This document shows positions 18,731-29,853 of a stretch of DNA of 64,000 nt, piece by piece. The notes under the pieces are model-generated. The model searched no databases. It was not told the DNA's origin and was given only the letters and a program-made list of their open reading frames with translations. Where the stretch lies: assembly GCF_001306175.1 (NCBI RefSeq), contig NZ_LGKN01000005.1, positions 310,001 through 374,000 on the forward strand, written 5' to 3'. The position numbers and the translations under genes are program-made. This stretch comes from Ardenticatena maritima. Lineage in GTDB: Bacteria > Chloroflexota > Anaerolineae > Ardenticatenales > Ardenticatenaceae. The stretch's first letter is position 1. Each line of letters starts with the position of its first letter.

Positions 18731-19294
18731 ATGTCAGTTGATTATTTCGCCATCATCCACACCTACATTCCGCCCGATACGCCGCTCTACCGGCTCTATG
18801 TGCCGCATGTCGCCATGGTGACCGCCAAGGCGTTGCGCATTGCCCGCCGATTGGGGCTTTCACGCGAACAGGAACGCTTCATCGAGGAAGCCGCCATGCT
18901 GCACGATATCGGCATCGTCAACACCCATGACGACGTGCTTGGCACGACGGGACCCCACCCCTACATCATGCACATTGTCGAGGGGCGGCGCATTCTTGAA
19001 GCCGAGGGCTTGCCGCGCCATGCGCTGGTCGCCGAGCGGCACATTGGCGTGGGCATTACCGCCGAAGAAGTGCGCGCCCAGGGATTGCCTTTGCCTGTGC
19101 GCGATTACGTGCCGCAAACGCTGGAAGAAGAGATTATCTCCTACGCCGACCTCTTTTTCAGCAAGCACCCCGACCACCTCTGGCACGAAAAGCCGCTCGA
19201 CGTGGTGCGCCGCGCCGTGGCGCGTTATGGCGCACGCGCCCAGGCGCAGTTTGAAACGTGGGTGCGCCGCTTTGAACCGGAGGCGCTCGCATGA
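18731..19294 (+). CDS. HD-domain phosphohydrolase
   Basis: 187 residues. HD-domain metal ligands appear as the N-terminal His in VPHVAMVTAKALRIARRLG, the AAMLHDIGIV pair, further His in GPHPYIMH and ERHIGVG, and the Asp in SYADLFFSKHPD. HD proteins hydrolyse phosphate esters, often of nucleotides, with two metals; the substrate here is unknown. Its last four bases overlap the ATG of the nuclease-like gene (ATGA), so the two are translationally coupled. The Shine-Dalgarno is weak. It is divergent from plsX. Confidence 0.85.
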   Translation: MSVDYFAIIHTYIPPDTPLYRLYVPHVAMVTAKALRIARRLGLSREQERFIEEAAMLHDIGIVNTHDDVLGTTGPHPYIMHIVEGRRILEAEGLPRHALVAERHIGVGITAEEVRAQGLPLPVRDYVPQTLEEEIISYADLFFSKHPDHLWHEKPLDVVRRAVARYGARAQAQFETWVRRFEPEALA

Positions 19295-20526
19295 ACCAAC
19301 CGCTCCGCGCCAACGACCCCCGCCTGCCGGCGGTGCGCGCCCGTCTGTATGCGCTCCTGCGGCTGGCGTTGCACCGCCGCCTGCTGGACGCCGCCATTGG
19401 AGTGGGCGCACCACTGCAAACGTGGCCCTTCATCCACACCGCATGGCATCTTGCCCTGCTGGAAACGCACCTTGCCGCGCTGATTGAAACGGTGTTGCCC
19501 ACACTGGCGCACGCCCTTTCAGCCGAGAGCGAACGCCATCGGCACGAAACCGATACGCCCCACGGGCATGTGGATTGGCACGCGACGCTCCGCCACCGCT
19601 TGCACGCCCCGCAAAGCCAAAACGTCATCCAGCGCCGTGTGTTGCGCTCCTTCGACACGCCCGAAAACCGCTTTGTGGCGTTCGTGCTCGATTGGGCGGA
19701 AACCCTCGTCCGTCAGACTGCCCCACACCTGGCGGCGTTGGGTGTGGTGGAAGGGGCGCATCTGCTGAACACGTTGCGCGACCTGCGGCGTCAGCCCCCC
19801 TGGTGTTGGCTACCGGCGTCAGGCGGGGCGCTGACGCCGCAAGAACAAGCGCGCCTCTCCGCCATCACCGGACGCCATCCCGCCTACGCCGCGCTCTGGC
19901 GCTGGTGGCAACAAGCCCAGCGGTGCGCGCAGATTGAAGATGAACCGCACAAAAGCCGCCTGCCGGAAGAAGACCCCGACCGCCTGTACGAAGTGCTGGT
20001 CTTGCTGGAATTGGTGCTGGCACTCAGCGAGAACGTCCCGCTGGTGCAACAACGCCCGCTCTTCACCACCACGCCCGACTACACAGCCCCCACTTTTACC
20101 GCAGAAACACCCCACGGGGCGCTGCACCTTTTCTACCAGCGCAGTGCGCCGCTCAACACGTACCGCCGCCTGCCCACGGTGCGCGGCTTGCCGGACATCG
20201 TGTTGCAGTGGGCGGCGTCGGGGCGCATGGTGCTGGTGGACGCCAAAAACTACGCGCCGGGGCATCACAGCGAGGCGCTGTACAAAATGCTGGGGTACTT
20301 TTACAACTTCGGCTATCCCGACCGATTTGCAGCCATCGCCGGCGGGGCGCTGGCCTTTTCAACCGAAGAACGCGAAGGGCGCGGCTTGCACGCCTGGCAC
20401 ACCGGCGAGGGGCAAGCGCTCTTCTCGTTTGTTGTGCCACCGCTCCCCGATGAGACCTACACCGGTTTGCGCGAGTTTGCGGCGTGGGTGCTTTGTGCTA
20501 CGCCGGCGCCGTCAGGCGGCGAATGA
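19291..20526 (+). CDS. DUF2357/McrC-like PD-(D/E)XK nuclease-like protein
   Basis: 411 residues. The region VLRSFDTPENRFVAFVLDWAE at about 118-137 is the hallmark of DUF2357 proteins. A PD-(D/E)XK core follows: LYEVLVLLELV (Glu234), LPDIVL (Asp302) and VLVDAKNY (Asp317, Lys319), so the nuclease residues appear intact. DUF2357 proteins usually sit next to an McrB-like GTPase or other AAA partner in restriction systems. None is nearby; the partner is an upstream HD protein coupled by ATGA. The C-terminus overlaps the convergent M20 gene by 29 bases. The role is unknown; an orphan nuclease is the best description. Confidence 0.85.
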   Translation: MNQPLRANDPRLPAVRARLYALLRLALHRRLLDAAIGVGAPLQTWPFIHTAWHLALLETHLAALIETVLPTLAHALSAESERHRHETDTPHGHVDWHATLRHRLHAPQSQNVIQRRVLRSFDTPENRFVAFVLDWAETLVRQTAPHLAALGVVEGAHLLNTLRDLRRQPPWCWLPASGGALTPQEQARLSAITGRHPAYAALWRWWQQAQRCAQIEDEPHKSRLPEEDPDRLYEVLVLLELVLALSENVPLVQQRPLFTTTPDYTAPTFTAETPHGALHLFYQRSAPLNTYRRLPTVRGLPDIVLQWAASGRMVLVDAKNYAPGHHSEALYKMLGYFYNFGYPDRFAAIAGGALAFSTEEREGRGLHAWHTGEGQALFSFVVPPLPDETYTGLREFAAWVLCATPAPSGGE

Positions 20527-21658
20527 GTTCCGCCAGCAACACTGTGCGCGGCACAATGCTGTCAACGTCCAGGTACTCGTTGGGGCTGTGGTCAAGTCCA
20601 CCCACAGGTCCTAGCCCATCCAGCACAGCCAGCCCCCCCGCCACCAAAAAATTGCCATCGGACGAGCCGCCGCTGGTCGCCGCCCCAATGTCAAAGCCCA
20701 GTTCGTGGGCGATTTGGCGGGCGAGCGTGTAGAGCCGCTCGGTGCCTTCGTTTGGCGGCCAGGGTGGGCGGTCAATCTCGCCTTCCAGGCGCACCTGTGT
20801 ACCTTCAATGTAGGTATGCGCCACCGTCTCGCGGATAAGCGCCTCGATGGCTGTCCGCCCCGCCTCATCAACCACGCGCACATCAGCACCCGCTTCCGCC
20901 GTGCCGGGCACCACGTTGCGGGCGGTGCCCCCCTGCACCTGCGTGACTTTGATGGTGGTGCCGGGAACACGCCCATTGAGGGCTTCCAGGGCGATGATGT
21001 GGTGCGCCAGTTCCAGAATGGCGCTTGCGCCTTTCTCCGGTTCCACACCGGTATGCGCTTCGCGCCCTTCAACGCAGACGCGCAGGAAACCGCCCCCCTT
21101 GCGCGCCACCACCACACTGCCATCGGGACGACCGGCTTCCAGCACCAGGCCGGCATCGTAGTGGGGCGCCAGTTCTTGCAGCCAAGTGCGCGAAACGGGC
21201 GAACCGACTTCTTCTTCGGATGAGAAGAAGTAGGCAATCTCTTCAAAATGCGCCATGCCCAGCGCAAAAAGCGCCTGCAAGGCATACAGCCCGCTCAGCA
21301 AGCCGGCCTTCATGTCGGCAACGCCGGGACCCAGCAAGCGGTTGCCTTCACGGCGCAAGGGGCGTTTGGCGGCGGTGCCGATAGGGTAAACGGTGTCCAA
21401 ATGCGCCGAGAGCAAAATGCGCCCTCTACCGGTGCCGCGCCAGCGTGCCAGCAAAATGTCGCCGTAGTCGCGTTGGGGAATCCATTCCAGTGTCGCGCCC
21501 ATGTGGACCGCGAAGCGCGCGCACCAACTGCCCACTTCATCCACGCCGGGCTTGTAGGATGTGCCACAATCCACGTTCACTAGTTCGGCAAGGTCGGCGA
21601 GATAGGCGTCCAGGTGGGTTTCCATCCAGTGGGTCAATTCGTCAAGCGGGCGGGTCAT
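20498..21658 (-). CDS. M20-family metallopeptidase, glutamate-carboxypeptidase-like
   Basis: 386 residues. The start is the ATG after AGGAG with a six-base gap. Zinc ligands are visible: His-x-Asp in LSAHLDTVYP, the bridging Asp in GVADMKAG, Glu pair in SSEEEVGSP, and the C-terminal His in GLDHSPNEYLD. A dimerisation lid region lies between, around EGREAHTGVEPEKGASAI. Such enzymes release C-terminal or side amino acids from peptides or folate-like substrates. There is no signal peptide, so it is probably cytoplasmic. It begins nine bases after the upstream envelope gene and overlaps the convergent nuclease-like gene at its 3' end. Confidence 0.92.
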   Translation of the reverse strand: MTRPLDELTHWMETHLDAYLADLAELVNVDCGTSYKPGVDEVGSWCARFAVHMGATLEWIPQRDYGDILLARWRGTGRGRILLSAHLDTVYPIGTAAKRPLRREGNRLLGPGVADMKAGLLSGLYALQALFALGMAHFEEIAYFFSSEEEVGSPVSRTWLQELAPHYDAGLVLEAGRPDGSVVVARKGGGFLRVCVEGREAHTGVEPEKGASAILELAHHIIALEALNGRVPGTTIKVTQVQGGTARNVVPGTAEAGADVRVVDEAGRTAIEALIRETVAHTYIEGTQVRLEGEIDRPPWPPNEGTERLYTLARQIAHELGFDIGAATSGGSSDGNFLVAGGLAVLDGLGPVGGLDHSPNEYLDVDSIVPRTVLLAELIRRLTAPA

Positions 21659-21667
21659 TCGCAACTC

Positions 21668-23650
21668 CTACAATCGCAAGGTGATTCGTTCCGGCAAGGG
21701 CCAGCGCCAGATGAGCGCCAGCACGCCCACTACCGCCACCATCAGCACCCCCGCTACCGCCAGCCAGAAACGCACATTCGGGAAGGTCGCCTCAAAGGTC
21801 AGGCGTTCCTCGGCGGGCGGTGTGCGCGTCCATGCACGGGTCAGGGTGCGCCCGTTATGGGTGAAGAAAATTTCGTAGCGCACACTCTCGTTCTGCGCCA
21901 CGTTCAGCCAGGCGTCGGCAATGGCGTTCAACGCATCGCGCACCAGCGGCGTCTCGGCGGCTTCGGCTTGCGCGCGAATGGTCTCCGCCAGTGTGAGGGC
22001 TTGCGGCGGCAAGAGGTGAATCTCTTCGACGTAGTGCACCCGCAATGCACGCCAACCATCGCTGAGCCGCCATTCAATCGCCGACGCCTGCAACACACTG
22101 CGCAACAGGTCAAACGTGGCGTTGTCGGGAATGGTGGGCAACAGGGCGGCGGCGCGTTCGCGCCAGAGGGCGGGGTCGTTTCCGTCGAATGTGATGACGA
22201 CTTCGGCGTTGGGGAGCGGGACGGCACAGCGCACATGCGTATCCAGTGAGACAACGCGGCTCATTTCACCACACGCCCGGTCAAGCGCGATCCGGGCAGC
22301 GGCTTCATCCTGCACGTTGTAGAAGGTGAGCGTGACGGTGCGTCCGCTTGGTGTGGTTGCCACCTGCACAGCGCGCCGCTCAAACCAGGGGCGCGGCACG
22401 TCCATCAGGGGCGCGATGAGGTCGGTCGCGTTCAGGGTTTCGGCTTCGGAAAAAAGCGCCGCCACGCCCTCTTTCTGCAAGGTGGCGTGCAAGCGTTGGG
22501 TGAGAAGACGGCTCCGCAGGGATTCCAGCGCGGCGCGCTCGGACGCCGTGGCGAGTTCCCACGCATGCGCGAAACGCTCGTAGGCGCGGTCGAGGGCGTT
22601 GCGTGCCAGCCATTCTTGCGCCAGGGTGCTTTCGGCTTCGACAATGAACGCGCGTGCGGCTTCGTCGCCTGTTAGGTCGTAGAGCGCCTGCGCTTCCTGG
22701 CGGGCGAGGTCGAGCATGGCGAGGTCGGGGGGTGAACCAAGGCGGGCGACAAAGCGCTGCCACAAGCGGCGGTGCGGTTCGGGGTTTGTGGGGTCGGCGT
22801 CGCGGGCGGCAAGGTAGGCGGCTTCGGCTTGGGCGTCGTACTCGCTAGCGCCGGCGTCGGCGAGTTGGGTGTAGATGTCGCCAAGGCGCAACCAGGCGTC
22901 GGCGTTCGGTTGGGTGGCGAGCGCTGTGCGCAAGGCTTCCATTTCCCGCCAAAGCGGCGGCGCAATCAGTGTGAGGGAGACGTTGGTATCGGGAAGGTAG
23001 GAGACGAAAATCCACTCAACGCGGTCGCCGTAAAACGTGTACTCGCCGCTGTACGCAAACTCGGTCGGTGAGACGCGCACCAGTTGTTCCTGGGTGGTGA
23101 GTTCAGGCAAGTTGACGGTAATGCGCGTACTGCCGACCGCGCCACGCCAGCGGGCGGCCGGCAACAAGCCAAATTCCCACGTGACCAAGGGTCCTTCGCC
23201 GAGCAGTTGCCGCCATGAGGCTGTGAAGGTTGTGCGCTCATCGCGTGCCAGCGTTGCGGCAGTGGTCCAGACGGTGGTGGTGCGGGTTTCGCCCGCCAGG
23301 GAGAGCGGCATTTCGATGGGCGTCAAGGTCAGCGCCTGCCCGTTGCGCCGCACCTGAAAATCCACAAGCGCGGCGGGGTCGCTGTTGAGTGCGCCCCCCG
23401 ACCAGGCGGGCCAGCCAAATTGCACAAAGGCGGCGCTGGTTTTGCTGACGTTGTGCAGTTTGTACGCGGCTTCGACCGCCGCCCACGTCAACCCATTCTC
23501 GTCTGTGAAGATGTCCACGTCGGCGGTGATGGAGATGAGTTCGACGGTTGCGCCGCCCTGCACGGGGGTGGGTGTGTGCGCATGTGCCGCAGGTGCGTTC
23601 ATCAACCAGACGCCCACCAGCACCATCAAAAGCACCAGACGTTTCGGCAT
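21668..23650 (-). CDS. Secreted, C-terminally anchored protein of unknown function
   Basis: 660 residues. The start is chosen at the ATG six bases after GGAG; earlier in-frame ATGs lack a site. The signal peptide covers about residues 1-24, cleaved near AHAHT. The next 220 residues are beta-rich, then helices with a TPR-like look (AYLAARDADPTNPEPHRRL), a second mixed region, and a single membrane helix near the C-terminus followed by a short basic tail. The layout is a large extracytoplasmic protein held by a C-terminal anchor. I see no catalytic motif. It is probably cotranscribed with the M20 gene nine bases downstream. Confidence 0.8.
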   Translation of the reverse strand: MPKRLVLLMVLVGVWLMNAPAAHAHTPTPVQGGATVELISITADVDIFTDENGLTWAAVEAAYKLHNVSKTSAAFVQFGWPAWSGGALNSDPAALVDFQVRRNGQALTLTPIEMPLSLAGETRTTTVWTTAATLARDERTTFTASWRQLLGEGPLVTWEFGLLPAARWRGAVGSTRITVNLPELTTQEQLVRVSPTEFAYSGEYTFYGDRVEWIFVSYLPDTNVSLTLIAPPLWREMEALRTALATQPNADAWLRLGDIYTQLADAGASEYDAQAEAAYLAARDADPTNPEPHRRLWQRFVARLGSPPDLAMLDLARQEAQALYDLTGDEAARAFIVEAESTLAQEWLARNALDRAYERFAHAWELATASERAALESLRSRLLTQRLHATLQKEGVAALFSEAETLNATDLIAPLMDVPRPWFERRAVQVATTPSGRTVTLTFYNVQDEAAARIALDRACGEMSRVVSLDTHVRCAVPLPNAEVVITFDGNDPALWRERAAALLPTIPDNATFDLLRSVLQASAIEWRLSDGWRALRVHYVEEIHLLPPQALTLAETIRAQAEAAETPLVRDALNAIADAWLNVAQNESVRYEIFFTHNGRTLTRAWTRTPPAEERLTFEATFPNVRFWLAVAGVLMVAVVGVLALIWRWPLPERITLRL

Positions 23651-23750
23651 ATACGGCTCCATGTGTGTTGGTCGCCGAGAAAAAGGCGGCGGGCGAAGCA
23701 TGTTCACCCACCGCATCGCGTTTCATCAACGAGCGTCGTGCACGCCAGGC

Positions 23751-25976
<2,226 letters not shown>

Positions 25977-25980
<4 letters not shown>

Positions 25981-27104
25981 AACGCAGAGACAAAGGGCTG
26001 GCAACGCTGGTTGTGCTCATCCTGCTGATTGTGCTGGGCGCGCTCAGTTCGCAAGCGGAAGAAGGGAGCGAGGTGCGCCTGCTCTACGAAATTGTGCGCG
26101 AGATTGCCGCCACGTTGGGGGTTGGCACGCCGCCCCCCGCCGGCGCGCCGTCGCCCGACTGGTACACCATCGCCTTCACCACCCCCACCTGCCCGCCGGA
26201 AGAAGAACGCCACGGCGGACTGGATGAACGCATCGCCGCCGACCTTGCCGCCGCCCAAACGCGCGTGGACGTCGCCGCCTACGACCTGGACGCGCCCGCC
26301 ATTGTGGACGCGCTGATTGGGCTTGAAAAGCGAGGCGTGGCGGTGCATATCGTCACCGATACCGACAACGAAGATTTGCCCTCTATTCGCCGCCTGCGCC
26401 GCAACGGCATCAGCGTGGTGACGGACGACCGCACGGGGCTCATGCACAACAAATTCATCATCATTGACGACCACATCCTCTGGACGGGCTCCATGAACCT
26501 GACGACGAACGGGGTCTACTGCAACAACAACAATTTTGTGCGCTTTGAAAACGTCGCGCCGCTCATCGAAAATTACCGCACCGAAATGGAGGAAATGTAC
26601 ACAGAGCGGCTGTTTGGTCCCACTTCCCCCGTCAACACACCTCATCCCACCTTCACGTATGCGGGCGTAGCCATGCAAAACATCTTCGTGCCCGAAGAAA
26701 GCGCGGCGCTGGCAATTGCCCGCGCCGTCGCCGGCGCACAGGATGAGATTCTCATCATGGCGTTTTCGTTCACCAGCGAGCCGATTGGGGAAGCGGTTTT
26801 GGGGCGCGCCGCCAGTGGGGTGCGAGTGCGCGGCGTCTTCGAGACGACGGGGTCGGAGACGGAATTCAGTTACTACACCAAGTTGAAAGAAGCGGGCTAC
26901 CCCTCGGTGCAGGTGCGCCAGGACGCCAATCCGCGCATCATGCACCACAAGGTCATCGTCATTGACCGCCGCACCGTCATCTTCGGGTCGTACAATTTCA
27001 GCGACAACGCCGACCGCCGCAACGATGAAAACGTGCTCATCGTGCACGATCCCACATTCGCCGCCCCCTTCGTGGCTGAATTTGAGCGTTTGTGGAACGA
27101 ATAA
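25977..27104 (+). CDS. Secreted or anchored phospholipase-D-fold nuclease
   Basis: 375 residues. One N-terminal hydrophobic helix (about residues 8-27) is a signal anchor or signal peptide. Two HKD motifs are complete: HNKFIIIDDHILWTGSMN and HHKVIVIDRRTVIFGSYNFS, each with the downstream GS(M/Y)N. This pair forms one active site typical of bacterial PLD-fold nucleases (Nuc, endonuclease-like) and phospholipases. A non-specific extracytoplasmic nuclease is the best guess because the motif spacing and small size are closer to nucleases; a lipid hydrolase cannot be excluded. It is coupled to the small helical protein upstream. Confidence 0.9.
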
Positions 27105-27116
27105 GCCGCCAACGGC

Positions 27117-27575
27117 TCAATTGTTAGGTGCGCCGGCGGCAATCCATTCTTCGATCAACTGCACCTGCTCAGGCGAAAGTGGGGGCGCGTCGGGGGGCAT
27201 GGTCCCCTGGCGCACGTATTCGAGCAGGCGGCTCGCCTCCGGGTCGCCCGGAATGACGACGGGACCCGCAAACCCTCCGTAGAGCGTGTGCTCGTAATCG
27301 TTCAGCCACAACCCCGCCACACCGCCATGACAGCGCACGCAGTTTTGTTCCAGAATGGGCAAAATGTCGCGCCGAAAGGAAACGCGCACTGTGCCGCCCG
27401 GCGTCGCTGTGGGGGCGGGCGTGAGCGGCACAGGCGTTGTGCGCGGCGGCAGCAAACTGTAATCGTAGGTCGCGGTGGGTTTGGGGGCTGGCGCGTCGGC
27501 AGCCCGACAGGCGCTCACCAACAGAACGCCCATTCCCAAAAGCAACAGTGTCAGCATGTGCCAATAGTGTTTCAT
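27117..27575 (-). CDS. Single-haem c-type cytochrome lipoprotein
   Basis: 152 residues. The lipoprotein signal ends LVSAC, so the mature Cys at about 23 is lipidated. A PT-rich linker follows, then a cytochrome domain with one haem site CVRCH and a possible axial Met in GTMPPDAPP, a pattern shared with planctomycete-type cytochrome C domains. It would sit outside the membrane and transfer electrons. The ATG overlaps the stop of the copper ATPase gene (ATGA), so its synthesis follows that of the pump. A link between copper export and this cytochrome is suggested by context only. Confidence 0.88.
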   Translation of the reverse strand: MKHYWHMLTLLLLGMGVLLVSACRAADAPAPKPTATYDYSLLPPRTTPVPLTPAPTATPGGTVRVSFRRDILPILEQNCVRCHGGVAGLWLNDYEHTLYGGFAGPVVIPGDPEASRLLEYVRQGTMPPDAPPLSPEQVQLIEEWIAAGAPNN

Positions 27576-29641
27576 AGTGCGTTCCGAAGCGTTTGTGCGT
27601 TGAGAGCCACAATCACCGTGCTCAACGACATGAACAACGCCCCCACCGCCGGCGAGAGCAAAATACCCCATGGCGCCAGAACGCCAGCCGCCAGCGGGAG
27701 CGCCACAATGTTGTAGGCGGTCGCCCAGATGAGGTTCTGCACCATTTTGCGATAGGTCGCACGGCTCAACTCAATGAGTTTGACGATATCGAGTGGGTTG
27801 CTGCGCACCAGAATAATGCCCGCCGATTCAATCGCCACATCCGTTCCGCTCCCAATGGCAACGCCCACGTCGGCTTGCGCCAAGGCGGGAGCATCGTTGA
27901 CACCATCCCCCACCATCATCACACGCTTGCCCTTGTCTTGCAACTCGCGCACCTTGGCGGCTTTGTCCTGCGGCAACACCTCGGCAAACACATAGTCAAT
28001 GCCCAGTTCTTGGGCGACGGCTTCCGCCACAGCGCGGCTGTCCCCCGTCACCATCGCGACTTCCATGCCCAACGCATGCAACTGTGCCACCGCTTCATAA
28101 CTTTCGGGGCGAATCACATCCGCCAGCGCCAAAGCCCCCACCACGTTGCCGTCCACCACCACATAGATGACGGTCTGCCCCTTGCGCCCGGCTTCTTCGG
28201 CAAAGGTTTGCAGCGCAGGCGGAACCTGGACGTGCAACTCATCAAGCAAGCGGGGCGCCCCAACATACACCTCGTGCGATTCCACGCGAGCGCGGACACC
28301 GCGCCCTTTCAGTGCCTCAAAATCGCGGCTGGCGGGGACATCAATCCCCCGCTCCTCAGCCGCCTGACGAATAGCCGCCGCAATGGAATGTTCTGAATCC
28401 CCCTCAGCCGCCGCCGCCAGGCGCAACAGCGCGGTTTCATCCATCCCTTCGACCGCCTGCACCGCCACAACGCCTTGCTCCCCTTTGGTCAGCGTCCCTG
28501 TCTTGTCGAACAAGACCACATCAACCTCGCGCGCTGCTTCCAGTGCCAGCCGGTCGCGCACGAGAATGCCATTGCGCGCCGCCAAGGAGGTGCTCATCGC
28601 CACCACAAGCGGCACCGCCAGCCCCAAGGCGTGCGGGCAGGCAATCACCAGCACCGTGGCGACACGTTCAATCACCGCAACATCAAACCCAATAGCCACA
28701 ATCCACGCCACCGCCGTCAGAAGCGCCACAACAACCGCCGCATAGAACAACCAACCCGCCGCGCGGTCAGCCAGCAACTGCGTGCGCGATTTGCTCGCTT
28801 GCGCTTCCTGCACCAGCCGCATGATGCCGGCAAGCATGGTATCGTCGCCTGTGGCGGTAATACGCACGCGCAAACTGCCACTGCCGCTGTTCACCGTGCC
28901 GCCTATGACGCGCTCACCGGGACCTTTTTTCACCGGCCTGGATTCGCCCGTCAACATGGATTCGTTGAGTTCGCTTTCCCCTTCCAGAATCTCACCATCA
29001 GCCGGCACTTTCGCCCCCGGTCGAATCAGCACAATATCCCCCGGACAGAGCGCCGAAAGTGGGACCTCTTCAACCGTTCCATCATCCCGAACCCGCTCCG
29101 CCGTCGCCGGCAACAACTTCACCAATTCGTCCAACGCGCGCGACGCCTGCCGCACGCTGCGCATCTCAATCCAGTGCCCCAACAGCATGACGTCAATCAA
29201 GGTCACCAGTTCCCAAAAGAAACTGCCGGCGTCGGGCAGAAAGAGCGCTGCCAGGCTGTACACAAACGCCACGCTAATCGCCAGCGAGATGAGCGTCATC
29301 ATGCCTGGGCGGCGCTGGCGCACTTCCGGCAGAGCCATTTGCAAGAAGGGCACGCCGCCATACAAAAAGATAATCGTGGCAAAAATCGGCGATACCCATT
29401 GACTGCCCGGAAAAGTGGGCGGCGAGAACCCGAACCACTCTTGCAACATGGGGCTGTACACCAGAACCGGCACTGTCAAGATCAAGCAGACCCAGAATCG
29501 CCGGCGAAATAACGCCTCATGACCAGTGTGGTCAACATGCGCGCCATGGTCATGTTCAGCGTGTTGTTGGTGCTGATGCGGTGTCTGTGCGTGGTGCTCG
29601 TGCTGCTTGTGGTCTTCATGCGCCTGATGGTGTTGGTGCAT
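27572..29641 (-). CDS. copB: CopB-type copper-translocating P-type ATPase
   Basis: 689 residues. The start is the ATG four bases after AAGGAGG; the upstream open frame is not used. The N-terminus is His-rich ([14 protein letters not shown] and more to residue 41), in place of CxxC metal domains. Motifs: TGES at about 231, the membrane CPH site at 335-337 (CopB type; CPC would mark CopA), the phosphorylated Asp379 in DKTGTLTKG, and [10 protein letters not shown]. It exports copper or silver from the cytoplasm with ATP. A shared palindromic operator and a good promoter lie just upstream, and the haem lipoprotein gene follows with overlap. Confidence 0.96.
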   Translation of the reverse strand: MHQHHQAHEDHKQHEHHAQTPHQHQQHAEHDHGAHVDHTGHEALFRRRFWVCLILTVPVLVYSPMLQEWFGFSPPTFPGSQWVSPIFATIIFLYGGVPFLQMALPEVRQRRPGMMTLISLAISVAFVYSLAALFLPDAGSFFWELVTLIDVMLLGHWIEMRSVRQASRALDELVKLLPATAERVRDDGTVEEVPLSALCPGDIVLIRPGAKVPADGEILEGESELNESMLTGESRPVKKGPGERVIGGTVNSGSGSLRVRITATGDDTMLAGIMRLVQEAQASKSRTQLLADRAAGWLFYAAVVVALLTAVAWIVAIGFDVAVIERVATVLVIACPHALGLAVPLVVAMSTSLAARNGILVRDRLALEAAREVDVVLFDKTGTLTKGEQGVVAVQAVEGMDETALLRLAAAAEGDSEHSIAAAIRQAAEERGIDVPASRDFEALKGRGVRARVESHEVYVGAPRLLDELHVQVPPALQTFAEEAGRKGQTVIYVVVDGNVVGALALADVIRPESYEAVAQLHALGMEVAMVTGDSRAVAEAVAQELGIDYVFAEVLPQDKAAKVRELQDKGKRVMMVGDGVNDAPALAQADVGVAIGSGTDVAIESAGIILVRSNPLDIVKLIELSRATYRKMVQNLIWATAYNIVALPLAAGVLAPWGILLSPAVGALFMSLSTVIVALNAQTLRNAL

Positions 29642-29668
29642 AATGCCTCCTTGTTTCATTCTTTCCCC

Positions 29669-29687
29669 TATACCCCAGGGGGGGATA
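29669..29687 (-). promoter_or_regulatory. Metal-repressor operator before copB
   Basis: Sequence TATACCCCAGGGGGGGATA, 28 bases before the copB ATG and just downstream of the expected transcription start. It matches the merA site at 15 of 19 positions and has the C-tract/G-tract look of CsoR sites. CueR-type use is less likely because a separate promoter with a normal spacer lies upstream. Confidence 0.75.
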
Positions 29688-29702
29688 AGAATGTTCAAAA
29701 CA

Positions 29703-29730
29703 ATTGTAACGGGACATGTGCAATGCGCAA
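29703..29730 (-). promoter_or_regulatory. copB promoter
   Basis: TTGCGC and TACAAT on the minus strand with a 16-base spacer. The expected start lies just before the operator, so a bound repressor would block elongation or promoter clearance. Confidence 0.65.
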
Positions 29731-29853
29731 AATGCAAACAAGTGGGTGAAGGTGTTTCCAACCTGCTCAGCAACGATAGATATTCGGCAAATCATGGCCT
29801 CTTCTTACAATACGCCACCCGACACACACCAACCAACACACGAGGAAGAACCC

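Noticed and set aside
29669-29687. CueR or MerR activator site before copB
   Set aside because: MerR-type sites lie inside a promoter with a 19-20 base spacer. Here the best promoter has a 16-base spacer and the palindrome is downstream of it.
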